DNA of 64,000 nt from CAZFVY01 sp964522665 (GCA_964522665.1 CAZFVY010000009.1:1-64000), one strand, 5' to 3'. Counted from the first letter of the stretch, positions 52,039 through 60,765 are shown. Program-made: numbers and translations. Notes: generated by a model not told the origin, from the letters alone.

Positions 52039-53163
52039 TCAGAGCCGCAAAAAGATTCGCCGCTGGTATAGGAAGCGAGCCAGCGCCAGGGCAAAAAGCA
52101 GCGCCAGGATCGTCACCGTGACGTCGCCGTAAGCTCCCAATCCCTTATAAATTTCGCCACCCACAAAGCGCGTCGCCAGATTCTCGAAGTCGATGATACT
52201 AAACGCGAGATAGATTGTCAGGGGGTTCATCCCAATCCATACAAATGGCTGAGCCCACTTCTGGAGCCGCCAAATCTCGATTACTTGATAAAATACCGCT
52301 AGAAAGATCGCCGCGTATCCACCCGCGACCAAGACATACGACGAGGTCCAAATCTTCTTGATCACCGGAAACTGGAAGCCCCAAAGGAATCCTAAAGCGA
52401 CGCTGGCGGCGCCCCCGGCAAGCAAAATAACCACCTTTTTATGGGGCGGAATCGACCCGTTTTTCAAAAGCAATCCCGCCAGTACGCCAAGCAGACAAGT
52501 GGCAATCGCCGGCAAGGTGCTGAGCAGCCCCTCGGGGTCGTGATCGCCATCCCATTTCCTAAACGGGAGGTATTGTTTATCGACATAATTGGCCAGATTC
52601 GCGCCTTCCTCAAAATGGCCCGCCCCGACACCCGGAACCGGAACGAAGCTCATTACCAACCAGTAGCCGATCAACAAACCCGCCAGACAGGCGATGATGC
52701 CGCGCAACCGGAAATTGCAGAAAATCAGCCCGGCAAAGAGATAGGCCAAACCAATCCGCTGCAAGACGCCGAGCAGTCGGATATTCTCGAAACCCTTACT
52801 CATCCCGCCGTAGTAAATGATGCCGATCACCCAGAGCAACAATCCGCGCCGCACGACCCGCAGGCACGCGGAGGCGCGCCCGTCCTGCTCGATCGCCTTG
52901 CCCAAAGAGAAGACGAGTGAAGCGCCGGCGATGAATACGAAGAGCGGGAAAATTAAGTCGTAAAACGCGACCCCCTCCCATTTCTTGTGGGTAAGCTGCG
53001 TCGCGATCCCTCCCACAAGGCCATTGTCACTCACTTTATGAAGGGCATCGACGATCTTCTCGGCGCCCACGATCCAGAACATGTCGAAGCCGCGCAACGC
53101 GTCCAGCGCCAACAGTCGTCCACCGCCGGCGCCACTGGGAGTAGCTGTTTTCGCTTCACTCAT
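52039..53163 (-). CDS. HGSNAT-like / DUF5009 membrane acyltransferase
   Basis: A 374-residue integral membrane protein with about ten helices. The start is set at 53163 (MSEAKTATPSG), since the longer open frame upstream is not similar to anything. LLALDALRGFDMFWIVG is the N-terminal motif of heparan-alpha-glucosaminide N-acetyltransferase and related COG4299 proteins. YDLIFPLFVFIAGASLVFSL, LLGVLQRIGLAYLFAGL and WVIGIIYYGGMSKGF also fit. The family moves acetyl groups across the membrane to amino sugars; bacterial members are widespread next to glycan-use genes. It lies 43 bases downstream of a PQQ-propeller gene on the same strand. Confidence 0.85.
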   Translation of the reverse strand: MSEAKTATPSGAGGGRLLALDALRGFDMFWIVGAEKIVDALHKVSDNGLVGGIATQLTHKKWEGVAFYDLIFPLFVFIAGASLVFSLGKAIEQDGRASACLRVVRRGLLLWVIGIIYYGGMSKGFENIRLLGVLQRIGLAYLFAGLIFCNFRLRGIIACLAGLLIGYWLVMSFVPVPGVGAGHFEEGANLANYVDKQYLPFRKWDGDHDPEGLLSTLPAIATCLLGVLAGLLLKNGSIPPHKKVVILLAGGAASVALGFLWGFQFPVIKKIWTSSYVLVAGGYAAIFLAVFYQVIEIWRLQKWAQPFVWIGMNPLTIYLAFSIIDFENLATRFVGGEIYKGLGAYGDVTVTILALLFALALARFLYQRRIFLRL

Positions 53164-53206
53164 GGTCGCCCACGAGCAAAGCAGGTTCACCGTCGTCAGT
53201 CCAATG

Positions 53207-54463
53207 CTATCTCGATTTTCGAAGATCGACGCAGACCAATTTGTCTTTGCTGCGCGCGAAGAGGTATCCGTCCGCGATCGCGGGATACGCGCGCACGTGG
53301 CTCGGGAGGATTTGGGCGCGCGCGATTGGCTTGAGGCCATCCAGCGAGGCAGGCGCCAGCCAGAGTTCACCATCCTCTTTGAGAATAACCAAGCGCCCAC
53401 CCGCGAGGGTGACCGTCCCGGCTCCGAAACCGTCCTGCTGCCAGCGAACCTTGCCCGTCTTCCACTCAACGCACCGGAAATTGGGTCCCATCTCCTGGCG
53501 CCCGTCGAAGCCGAACAACAAGTTATCCCGATAGACACTGGTCGCGTAGTGGTTCGAGAGAATCTCGTCGCCGGCCCAAACCTTTTCGACTCCGCCCTCC
53601 TTCACCCGTAACAAGACCGCGCCGGTATCGTAACTCGCCGACAAAAACAACTGGTCACCGACGATCAACGGCGTCGCGGCGTTGACGGAGGCATTCATAC
53701 GGGAACGCCAGGGGAACCGGAAATAAACCTTCCCGCTCGCGGGGTCCACCGCAACCAATCCACTGCGGGTAAAGAAGAAGGCGTACCGCCGGCCATTAAC
53801 CGTCGCCGCGATCGGTGAGGAATAACTCGCCTGATCGTCGGTCGCCTTCCACGACAGCTTTCCCGTCGCCGCGTCGAAGGCCACGATTCCCGCGCCGTCC
53901 GCGCCCCCAATATTAAGGAGAACCCGACCGCCTTCAACCAGCGCCGAGCAATCCATGCCGAAAAAGCCCTTCGCCGCCTGAAATTCTTTTTTGGTATCGA
54001 CCGTCCAGTTAACTTTGCCGGTTGCCGCGTCGAGACAGGTCAGCATCCCTTCGGCGCCAAAAGTGAAAACCCGACCATCGGCAATCGTCGGCGTCGCTCG
54101 GGGGCCTTCATCGAAGCCGAAATCGTCCCGATACGCGGTCGGATACTTGTGGCGCCAGCGCGGTTGACCCGTTCGGGCGTCAAAACAATCGACTTCTTCT
54201 TGATCGTTGACCCGTTGGAAAAAGATGAGGCTCCCCGCGGCCACCACTGGACCACTAAACCCCTGGCCAATTTCCTTTTGCCAGACTACGGGCGGTCCCT
54301 CTTTCGGCCAGGCGTCGGCCAAATCATCGCCAGCATAGACTCCGTCACGGGTTGGCCCCAGGAATTGCGGCCAATCTGTGGCCTTCGCGATCGACCATGT
54401 GAAGTGAAAAACTGCCAACCAAGCGCCGACCTTACGGAACGCGCTTTTCAGAATCGCCGTCAA
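53207..54463 (-). CDS. Exported PQQ-like beta-propeller protein
   Basis: A 418-residue protein starting at a TTG (no ATG is suitably placed), with a hydrophobic N-terminus (WLAVFHFTWSIAKA) as signal peptide. DWPQFLGPTRDGVY opens the domain as in many PVC-group propellers. The repeated blades have aromatic-glycine ends: CFDARTGQPRWRHKY, CLDAATGKVNWTVDT, AFDAATGKLSWKATD, AVDPASGKVYFRFPW, CVEWKTGKVRWQQDG. Such repeats occur in BamB and quinoprotein dehydrogenases, but no clear PQQ-binding set is seen, so it is probably structural. It heads the minus-strand run that continues through the HGSNAT-like and dipeptidase genes. Confidence 0.85.
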   Translation of the reverse strand: MTAILKSAFRKVGAWLAVFHFTWSIAKATDWPQFLGPTRDGVYAGDDLADAWPKEGPPVVWQKEIGQGFSGPVVAAGSLIFFQRVNDQEEVDCFDARTGQPRWRHKYPTAYRDDFGFDEGPRATPTIADGRVFTFGAEGMLTCLDAATGKVNWTVDTKKEFQAAKGFFGMDCSALVEGGRVLLNIGGADGAGIVAFDAATGKLSWKATDDQASYSSPIAATVNGRRYAFFFTRSGLVAVDPASGKVYFRFPWRSRMNASVNAATPLIVGDQLFLSASYDTGAVLLRVKEGGVEKVWAGDEILSNHYATSVYRDNLLFGFDGRQEMGPNFRCVEWKTGKVRWQQDGFGAGTVTLAGGRLVILKEDGELWLAPASLDGLKPIARAQILPSHVRAYPAIADGYLFARSKDKLVCVDLRKSR

Positions 54464-54493
54464 GTGAGGACGGAGGCTGAGCCTCGCGGCGGG

Positions 54494-55300
54494 CTAAGCC
54501 GCCAATAAGGCGGCGGCAGTTTGAGGCTGGACATTGGCCTGGGCGCCGATGGCATCGGTGGGATTACCCAATATCCAATTATAAAGAAAGGCAACCGCCT
54601 GTTGAGCCGCTCCGGCGCTTGAAATCGTGGAGGCGGAGCTTTGAGCAGCGTCACGCGCGGCCAAGGTTTGGTCGCTCGCGGCGCCGACTTGGGACTGGAA
54701 ATTACCGAGGCGGGATTGGTCCTGGCCAACCTGCTGAAGCGCCTGGCCAACCGCGGTCGCGGCGGCCTGGGCATCCGTCGCGTTGTCCAGCGACAGATTG
54801 CTTGAAAGCGCTGCCGCATAAACCGGATTCCCGGCCAGATCGACTCCGCCCGTGCTAACCGTGTTGCCATTCGCGCCATCGACCGCTTGGGTCGGCGCCG
54901 CCGAGAAGACGGGCGTTCCGTCTGAACTCTTCTGCGAAACGCCGTTCAGATAGTCCTGAAGCTTTGAAAACTCCTGGCTGACACGAGCCCGATCCGAGGG
55001 CGACAAATTCGGATCTTGGGCCTCGGTCGCGAGCTTCTCCATCCGATGCAACGCGCGATGGGCGCTCTTAAGATAGCCGGCCTGCGTTTGGCCAGCCGAG
55101 CTTGCGTCGGCCAGCGAGGATAGGAAATTATTGAACGTCGCATCTGGAGAGTCGGTCAAGCTCGCGTCTTGAACGTCGCCCCCGCCCGCCAAAGCGTCAA
55201 CCGCGGTGGAATCAGAATTTGTCCGCCCGGACGCGGTGGCGCCCGTTGCCGTATTCAAGGTGTTCGGCGTTGCCGTCGGTGGGTTGGAACTGATGACCAT
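54494..55300 (-). CDS. Orphan flagellin-like protein
   Basis: A 268-residue alanine/serine-rich protein without signal peptide. Residues about 82-118 (RALHRMEKLATEAQD, SDRARVSQEFSKLQDYLNGV) follow the flagellin N-domain helix (LA-x-A...D-R...EF..L). The last 85 residues (AAATAVGQALQQVGQDQSRLGNFQSQVG, SASTISSAGAAQQAVAFLYNWIL, AIGAQANVQPQTAAALL) follow the flagellin C-domain, including the QAN..P....LL end. The very N-terminal flagellin coil (xINTN, LxxLSSG) is replaced by a threonine/serine-rich stretch. No other flagellar gene is near. It could be a diverged flagellin, a hook-associated relative or a reused helical-bundle secretion substrate. Confidence 0.65.
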   Translation of the reverse strand: MVISSNPPTATPNTLNTATGATASGRTNSDSTAVDALAGGGDVQDASLTDSPDATFNNFLSSLADASSAGQTQAGYLKSAHRALHRMEKLATEAQDPNLSPSDRARVSQEFSKLQDYLNGVSQKSSDGTPVFSAAPTQAVDGANGNTVSTGGVDLAGNPVYAAALSSNLSLDNATDAQAAATAVGQALQQVGQDQSRLGNFQSQVGAASDQTLAARDAAQSSASTISSAGAAQQAVAFLYNWILGNPTDAIGAQANVQPQTAAALLAA

Positions 55301-55788
55301 AGCTTTATGGGGTCTCTGATTTTGCGCCTGACGCGTGCTTTCGTTACGTGTTCTGAATTGCGTTACTTTTCAACAACAGCCTCGGAGCAGACAATGTGCC
55401 AGAGTTTCAGAAACAGGATCACTAATGCTAAATGCCCGTAGTTTTGAGCGATAATGCGCGGAAAAGGCTCGTTTTGGGGAGTCGAGAGACGTTCCCGCCG
55501 GACTCCCGGGGCGTTCCATCCGTTTGCCACGCCGATCGGGCTGGGAAAATCTTCCCGTCGCCAGGGCAAATCTCCCCCACCCCCAACTTGGTTGGGATTC
55601 AACGGTGACCGATTTCACCCATCCAACCCGACTCAAAAAAAACGGCGCCGCCCTCGTTCCGCCGCGCTCCACGGGCCGCGCGGCACAGGCATTTCAGTCG
55701 CCAGCCGCCTCCACGCGGCGCGCTCCAGCTGGTAGTTCCTCCGCAAAATTGCTTTCCCATTCGGGAGGTAACGTTTAGTTTTGCGCGC
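55301..55788. other. Intergenic stretch with no supported gene
   Basis: 488 bases between divergent genes. The part 55301-55460 is AT-richer and could hold the promoter of the flagellin-like gene. Overlapping arginine/proline-rich frames occur on both strands, but none has domain similarity, so none is called. Confidence 0.5.
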
Positions 55789-56091
55789 ATGGAATTGACG
55801 GTCGAGATGTTCAAGCAGGAGGCTGCGGAGGCCCTAAAAGCCTACGAGCAGTTCATTGTCTGCATCGACAAAACGCCCGATGAATTCCAGGAATCCATGC
55901 GCTCCCTGCTCGAAAAGGCCATCAAAGCCTATCTTAACCGCGGCGCCAACCTGCGTCACGGCATCGCTCTGGACAAGCAGATGACCGTGATCTTGAGCCA
56001 AACCGAGGCCGACCGACCGCTCTGCGGGATTTATTTCAATCTCTCGTCGCCCTATCAGAAGAAGCCGGCCGCCAAAGCCGCCGTCACGTAA
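55789..56091 (+). CDS. Small conserved-looking protein of unknown function
   Basis: A 100-residue soluble protein from ATG 55789. The N-terminal half is helical and amphipathic (VEMFKQEAAEALKAYEQFIVCIDKTPDEFQESMRS is the region, residues 5-40), followed by LLEKAIKAYLNRGANLRHG. The second half has beta character (KQMTVILSQ, CGIYFNLSSPY). A lysine/alanine tail ends it. No family is recognised. Codon use is like that of its neighbours and the frame is free of competing ones, which supports a real gene. Confidence 0.6.
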   Translation: MELTVEMFKQEAAEALKAYEQFIVCIDKTPDEFQESMRSLLEKAIKAYLNRGANLRHGIALDKQMTVILSQTEADRPLCGIYFNLSSPYQKKPAAKAAVT

Positions 56092-56144
56092 TCTTGCTTG
56101 GTAGCGACAGCGAAGCCCCTGAATTCCAGGTCATCGGATCCAGG

Positions 56145-56540
56145 TTAATTCTCCCGCACTTCGTCCCCCACCGCGGCTTCCCCGTCCTCGATGTCCGCCG
56201 CCACGTTGCCGGCATTCGCCTGGCCCGACGTCTTAAGAGCTCCCACCTTTTGGCCTTTTCGGTAAACCGACAGTACGGTGCCGGTCGGAGGCAACCGCTG
56301 GTACGAAAAGTCAACGACCACAAACTGTAATTGACGGTTGACGACCGCCACCTTGCCCGCGAGCCGGGTCCCGGTTGCGACCGTTGGGACTGCATTCGTA
56401 TTAGTGACTTTGCCCGGTGACGCAGGCGCCTTGGCAAGCGCCGGGGCCGAGAATGATTTTGACCTGCCCACGGACGCCGTTTTGCCCGCGCAACCGGCGA
56501 AAAGGACGCCACCGATACCAAGGCACAAGAGAATCCGCAT
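56145..56540 (-). CDS. Small exported lipoprotein with a beta-domain
   Basis: A 131-residue lipoprotein. The signal MRILLCLGIGGVLFAGC ends in a lipobox (FAGC) with the acylated cysteine at residue 17. A serine/alanine/proline linker follows (18-60), then a 65-residue domain, GKVAVVNRQLQFVVVDFSY, VLSVYRKGQKVGALKTSG, NVAADIEDGEAAVGDEV. This domain resembles the C-terminal beta-fold seen in small envelope lipoproteins of the group and in FlgT-like C-domains. The membrane side (inner or outer) is uncertain; residue +2 is alanine, which does not argue for inner-membrane retention. Function unknown. Confidence 0.75.
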   Translation of the reverse strand: MRILLCLGIGGVLFAGCAGKTASVGRSKSFSAPALAKAPASPGKVTNTNAVPTVATGTRLAGKVAVVNRQLQFVVVDFSYQRLPPTGTVLSVYRKGQKVGALKTSGQANAGNVAADIEDGEAAVGDEVREN

Positions 56541-56645
56541 GACATAAGGTTACGGAGCCGCCTTCACTCCGTCAAATTGGAAGCATTCGTCAAAGGCCGC
56601 CCAGCGAGCCGCGCTAACGCGCGCCGCAAAACCCGCGCTGGCTCA

Positions 56646-57473
56646 TCACGGCGCCCGCGAAGCCCCAACCTTCGCCTGAATTTGCGCCCAGCGTTTTTCC
56701 CAGTCAAGCCAAGGTAGCGCGGGATCCCGCGTGGACTTATTCTCGCCCGCCAGCATTGCGGCGGCCACCCCCCCAAGGCGATGACGGGCCTTGGCAAGGT
56801 CACCCCATTGAATGTAGGCCTCAAGCAGACAGAGACCGTTTTCGGGATGTTTCGGCGCCAAGTCCGCCGCCTTGATCAAATAACGCTCCGCTTTGGCACG
56901 GTCGCCGACGCTCAACGGCCAGCCCGGCGCCTGCTGATATAATAGCCCCAGATTTCGTTCCGGCCCCGCGAAATCAAAATCGGCGTCCGCGCGGGCGGCC
57001 GCCTTGAACTCGGACTCCATTTCTCGAACCAGCGCCAGCGCGCCCAAGGTCTTGGACCGCGCCAATTGCCCCAGATTCATCCCCAAATAGTAATGTCCGG
57101 CCGCCAGTTGCGGCTCCCGTTCCGTTAGCTGTCGGCAGACCGCTATCCCTTCGGTGGCGATCGCTTCCACCTGCGCGTTATTGGTGGCGAAATCGGCCAA
57201 ATCAAAACAGGCGCACCCGAAGCGCCAGGCCGCCTCGCTCTTGGCCGGGTCGGCACGAAAAGCGGCGCGTGCCCTGATGTACGCCTCCAAAGCCTTGGCG
57301 TTCGGATTCGGGGCAGCGTCCGGCGGCTTCGGCCGTTCGCCCTCGCTTTGCGCGGTAACGAACAAAACGACCGCGCCGGCAAGGGCCAGCACGCCCTTTC
57401 CAATCAGGCCTCGCCACCCCTCGGAACGCCCTCGTCTCGGCGGAAACCACCGTTCAGAATTAATTATTGCCAT
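56646..57473 (-). CDS. Membrane-anchored TPR-like protein of unknown function
   Basis: A 275-residue protein. The start is set at ATG 57473; a TTG nine codons upstream is in frame. After a basic N-terminus (PPRRGRSEGWRG) comes one hydrophobic helix (GVLALAGAVVLFVTA, about 27-41), then a proline-rich linker and TPR-like helices (AWRFGCACFDLADFATN, GHYYLGMNLGQLAR, KAERYLIKAADLAPKHPENG, CLLEAYIQWGDLAKARHRL). It is probably an inner-membrane scaffold facing the periplasm. Only 27 bases separate its start from the divergent lipoprotein gene, so at least one promoter must lie inside the other gene. Confidence 0.75.
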   Translation of the reverse strand: MAIINSERWFPPRRGRSEGWRGLIGKGVLALAGAVVLFVTAQSEGERPKPPDAAPNPNAKALEAYIRARAAFRADPAKSEAAWRFGCACFDLADFATNNAQVEAIATEGIAVCRQLTEREPQLAAGHYYLGMNLGQLARSKTLGALALVREMESEFKAAARADADFDFAGPERNLGLLYQQAPGWPLSVGDRAKAERYLIKAADLAPKHPENGLCLLEAYIQWGDLAKARHRLGGVAAAMLAGENKSTRDPALPWLDWEKRWAQIQAKVGASRAP

Positions 57474-57500
57474 CAACTCAGCGACGCTTATACTGGACAA

Positions 57501-57710
57501 GTGAGAATTAAATTCAACTGGCTTCGGCTGGCAATCCTATCGATCGCCGCCGTTTTGATGACTGGTTGCGGCGGGCTAAACGCCACCCAGAGCGTTTCCC
57601 CGGCGACCTTTTTCCTGCCAGGACTTGGACGCGTGGCCCCTCCCGCGCTACCGCCGGCCAGCCTGCCCCCGCTCCCCGCGGCGGCCGCCCAATTGGCTCA
57701 GGCTCAATAA
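57501..57710 (+). CDS. Small lipoprotein upstream of hpnH
   Basis: A 69-residue lipoprotein starting at GTG 57501. The signal FNWLRLAILSIAAVLMTGC ends in a lipobox (MTGC, cysteine at residue 23). The mature part is short: GGLNATQSVSPATFFLPGL, then a proline/alanine-rich tail. The SVSPATFFLPGL block gives the look of a conserved lineage-specific lipoprotein. It ends 5 bases before hpnH, so it is likely co-transcribed and may be translationally linked with it. Function unknown. Confidence 0.65.
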   Translation: MRIKFNWLRLAILSIAAVLMTGCGGLNATQSVSPATFFLPGLGRVAPPALPPASLPPLPAAAAQLAQAQ

Positions 57711-57715
57711 TTAAT

Positions 57716-59068
57716 ATGCGTTTTCCTTTGGCGCTTACGGCGAAAATCGCCGGGCACATCATTAAACATAAGCTCAAGCGCACGCCCAAATTTGCCTTGG
57801 TGCTGCAACTCGAGCCTTTGCACACCTGCAACTTGACCTGCACCGGCTGCGGTCGCATTCGCGAATACTCGACCAGCCTCAAGGACATGATGCCCCTTGA
57901 AGACTGCCTCGGCTCCGCCCAGGAATGCGACGCTCCAATGGTATCGATTTGCGGCGGCGAACCGTTGATCTATCCAAAAATCGAGGAATTGGTCGCAGGT
58001 TTGCTGGAGCAGGGCCGGATCGTTTATATCTGCACCAACGGCGTCTTCATGCGCCGCAAGATGCGCGATTACCTCGCGTCGATTTACCAACCATCCGTCG
58101 AGCCGAAGCTGGCGGAGTTGTTGGAGGCGAAACTGATCACCGCAAAGGAAGCGGACGAAATTCGCAAAGGGAAAAAGGACGGTCGCCCCACGATCAAACC
58201 CAGCAAATGGGCTTATTGGAACGTCCACATCGACGGCTTGGAATTCACCCATGACTTAATCGTGGAACGCGAGGGCGTTTTCAAAGAGTGCGTCGAGGCG
58301 GTCAAAATGGCCAAAATGCTCGGCTACCAGGTCGCGACCAATACCACCGTTTACAAGGAAACGGACGTTCAGGAGTTGGAACAAATGTTCGAGTTCTTCT
58401 CCTCCCTGGCGGTGGACGGCCACACGATCTCGCCCGGCTACGAATACGACGCCGCCAAGAAGGACATGGTCAAGCGGCTCAACCGCCAGCCTGAAGACTT
58501 CTTCCTCACGCGCAAGATGACCCGCCAAAAGTTTGCCAAGATTCAGGAATGGGGCGAACGTTTCACCATTTTTGGCACGCCCGTCTATCAGGAATTCCTC
58601 GACGGGCGCCGGGAACTGACCTGCACCGCTTGGGCGATCCCCACCCGCAACGTCAAGGGCTGGAAAGCCCCCTGCTACCTAATGACCGATGGGCATTATG
58701 CCGGCTATCAGGAAATGCTCGATAAGGTGGACTGGAACAAGTACGGCGTCGTCAATGGGGTGGCCCGCGATCCGCGCTGTGAGAATTGCATGGTTCACTG
58801 CGGCTACGACCCGAGCGGCGCGCTGGGTACCGACGCCAAGCCGGGCGACACCTGGAAAAATATCAAATACAACTTTGGCGCCAAGCCGAAGCCCTATCTC
58901 GCGGGAAAATCGGTCAATGCTTTCAACGGCGTATCGATCGGCAAAGGCCATTTGGCGGAAGCCCGCGCGGCCATTAACTCTCCCCGCGCCGCTATGAACG
59001 GCGCCCAGGCGGCGTTCCAACGTCGCGAAGAAGCTCACGCCCCCGGCTCGACTTGCGTTAACGAATGA
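57716..59068 (+). CDS. hpnH: Hopanoid side-chain radical SAM protein HpnH (adenosylhopane synthase)
   Basis: A 450-residue radical SAM enzyme that joins the 5'-deoxyadenosyl group to diploptene, giving adenosylhopane. It starts at ATG 57716. Motifs: FALVLQLEPLHTCNLTCTGCGR with the 4Fe-4S cysteines C38, C42, C45; MVSICGGEPLIYPKIEELV; VYICTNGVFM; YWNVHIDGLEFTHD; ISPGYEYDAAKKDM; TCTAWAIPTRNVKGWKAPCYL; CENCMVHCGYDPSGAL. Typical HpnH goes almost directly from the ICTN helix to WxVHxDG. Here about 43 extra residues (58073-58201, EPKLAELLEAKLITAKEADE and a basic stretch) are inserted. A 60-residue tail is also extra. The stop overlaps hpnJ (ATGA). Confidence 0.93.
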   Translation: MRFPLALTAKIAGHIIKHKLKRTPKFALVLQLEPLHTCNLTCTGCGRIREYSTSLKDMMPLEDCLGSAQECDAPMVSICGGEPLIYPKIEELVAGLLEQGRIVYICTNGVFMRRKMRDYLASIYQPSVEPKLAELLEAKLITAKEADEIRKGKKDGRPTIKPSKWAYWNVHIDGLEFTHDLIVEREGVFKECVEAVKMAKMLGYQVATNTTVYKETDVQELEQMFEFFSSLAVDGHTISPGYEYDAAKKDMVKRLNRQPEDFFLTRKMTRQKFAKIQEWGERFTIFGTPVYQEFLDGRRELTCTAWAIPTRNVKGWKAPCYLMTDGHYAGYQEMLDKVDWNKYGVVNGVARDPRCENCMVHCGYDPSGALGTDAKPGDTWKNIKYNFGAKPKPYLAGKSVNAFNGVSIGKGHLAEARAAINSPRAAMNGAQAAFQRREEAHAPGSTCVNE

Positions 59069-60507
59069 AAGCCCTGTTTCTCTCGCCCCCTTCTTTCGAC
59101 GGTTTTGACGGCGGCGCCGGTGCGCGCTATCAGGCCAAACGGGAAATCCGCTCATTCTGGTATCCGACTTGGCTGGCTCAACCCGCCGCCTTGGTGCCGG
59201 GCAGCAAGTTGATGGATTGCCCGCCGCACGATATCGACGTGCAGACCTGTTTGGCGGAGGCCAAGCATTACGATCACGTTATCATCCACACCTCGACCCC
59301 GTCGTTGCGGAACGACGCCAAGGTTGCCGAGGCGATCAAATCGCAACGTCCCGGCACAACCATCGGGTTCGTGGGCGCCCACGCCGCGGTGCTGCCGACG
59401 GAGACGTTGAAGGCCTCGCCGTCGATTGATTGGGTCGGCCGCAAAGAATTTGATTTTACCTGCAAAGAAGTGGCCGAAGGACGCCCCCTCGACGAGGTTG
59501 CCGGCCTGTCGTACCGCAAGGACGGCAAGATCGTCCACAACCCGGAACGCGAATTGATTCCGAACATGGACGCCCTCCCGTGGGTGACCGACGTTTACAA
59601 GCGCGACTTGCAGATCGAAAAATACTCGATCGGCTATCTGAAGGAACCGTACGTGTCGCTTTACACCGGCCGCGGTTGCCCGGCGCAATGCACGTTCTGC
59701 CTCTGGCCGCAAACGATCGGGGGACACAAATACCGGGTTCGTTCCGCGGAAAATGTCGCCGCCGAAATGGCCCACGCCAAGAAGCTCTTTCCGCAGGTCC
59801 AGGAATTCTTCTTCGACGACGATACCTTTACCGCCAATCTGCCCCGCGCCCGGGAAATCGCGCAAAAACTGAAACCGCTCGGACTTACTTGGTCCTGCAA
59901 CAGCCGCGCGAACGTCAATTACGAAACGATCAAATTGATGAAGGACTGCGGGCTGCGCCTCTTCCTCGTCGGTTACGAGTCCGGGAACCAGCAGATTTTG
60001 GATCGGATCAAAAAGGGCATCAACATCGACGAAGCCAAGCGGTTCACGAAGGCCTGCAAGGATATTGGCGTCGTGATTCACGGCACGTTCATTCTCGGCT
60101 TGCCCGTTGAGACCAAGGAGACCATCGAGGAAACCATTCGCTACGCGATGGACCTCGACGTGTTCAGCATCCAAGTCTCCCTGGCCGCGCCCTACCCCGG
60201 GACCGAGCTTTATGAGATGGCGCGCCAGAACGGCTGGTTCGCCAAGAAGGACAAGACCGACATCGTCCACGATGACGGACTCCAGCAATCAACCCTCGAG
60301 TTCCCCGGCTTGTCGAAAGAAGAGATTTTTGAGTCAGTCGAGCGTTTCTATCGGCGTTACTATCTGCGCCCCCGCCCGATTTTGCGCATCGTCAAAACGA
60401 TGCTTGAAGACAAAGACGTCTGCGTCCGGCGCCTCCGTGAAGGTTACGAATTTTTCAAGACGATGGCGCAACGACGGGAAGACCTGGCCGCGGCTTCGGC
60501 GGCATAG
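59065..60507 (+). CDS. hpnJ: Hopanoid biosynthesis radical SAM protein HpnJ
   Basis: A 480-residue B12-binding-type radical SAM protein. In hopanoid producers HpnJ converts the bacteriohopanetetrol head group toward the cyclitol ether. The N-terminal LFLSPPSFDGFDGGAGARYQ, REIRSFWYPTWLAQPAALV and SKLMDCPPHD are diagnostic of HpnJ. The cobalamin-type domain covers about 60-130. The radical SAM cluster is RGCPAQCTFCLWPQT (CxxxCxxC), followed by EFFFDDDTFTANLPRAREIA, GYESGNQQILDRIKKG, HGTFILGLPVETKETIEETI and YPGTELYEMA. The start codon overlaps the hpnH stop by 4 bases, so the pair is co-translated. The rest of the hopanoid pathway (shc, hpnG) lies outside the window. Confidence 0.94.
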   Translation: MKALFLSPPSFDGFDGGAGARYQAKREIRSFWYPTWLAQPAALVPGSKLMDCPPHDIDVQTCLAEAKHYDHVIIHTSTPSLRNDAKVAEAIKSQRPGTTIGFVGAHAAVLPTETLKASPSIDWVGRKEFDFTCKEVAEGRPLDEVAGLSYRKDGKIVHNPERELIPNMDALPWVTDVYKRDLQIEKYSIGYLKEPYVSLYTGRGCPAQCTFCLWPQTIGGHKYRVRSAENVAAEMAHAKKLFPQVQEFFFDDDTFTANLPRAREIAQKLKPLGLTWSCNSRANVNYETIKLMKDCGLRLFLVGYESGNQQILDRIKKGINIDEAKRFTKACKDIGVVIHGTFILGLPVETKETIEETIRYAMDLDVFSIQVSLAAPYPGTELYEMARQNGWFAKKDKTDIVHDDGLQQSTLEFPGLSKEEIFESVERFYRRYYLRPRPILRIVKTMLEDKDVCVRRLREGYEFFKTMAQRREDLAAASAA

Positions 60508-60533
60508 TCCGAAATTCCGGATTTCGCGGTTCG

Positions 60534-60707
60534 TCACCGATAGTTCTTGGGCGCCGCGGGCGGCGCGATGAGCGCCCACGCCGTACCATTCGTGCTTCGG
60601 CTGAAACGAATTCCCGAAGACAGTTCGGCCGCTTCGGGGTAATCGGGCGGGCTCGACCCGTGATGACACCGCAGACAAGTCAGCGCCGGCCTAAAGAATG
60701 GTTGCCG
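60534..60707 (-). pseudogene. Remnant of a c-type cytochrome C-terminus
   Basis: Read on the minus strand this frame has no start codon, is closed upstream by a TAA (60708-60710) and ends at TGA 60534. It encodes RPALTCLRCHHGSSPPDYPE and ends in APKNYR. CLRCHH (60663-60677) is a c-type haem attachment site, which is unlikely by chance in a 57-codon stretch. No other haem gene is adjacent, so it is best read as the decayed end of a cytochrome gene, between hpnJ and the next radical SAM gene. A chance occurrence cannot be ruled out. Confidence 0.45.
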
Positions 60708-60765
60708 TTACCCGACGTTGCTGACACCATCGCGCGACTCGACGCCGCCGGACTCTAATACAACG

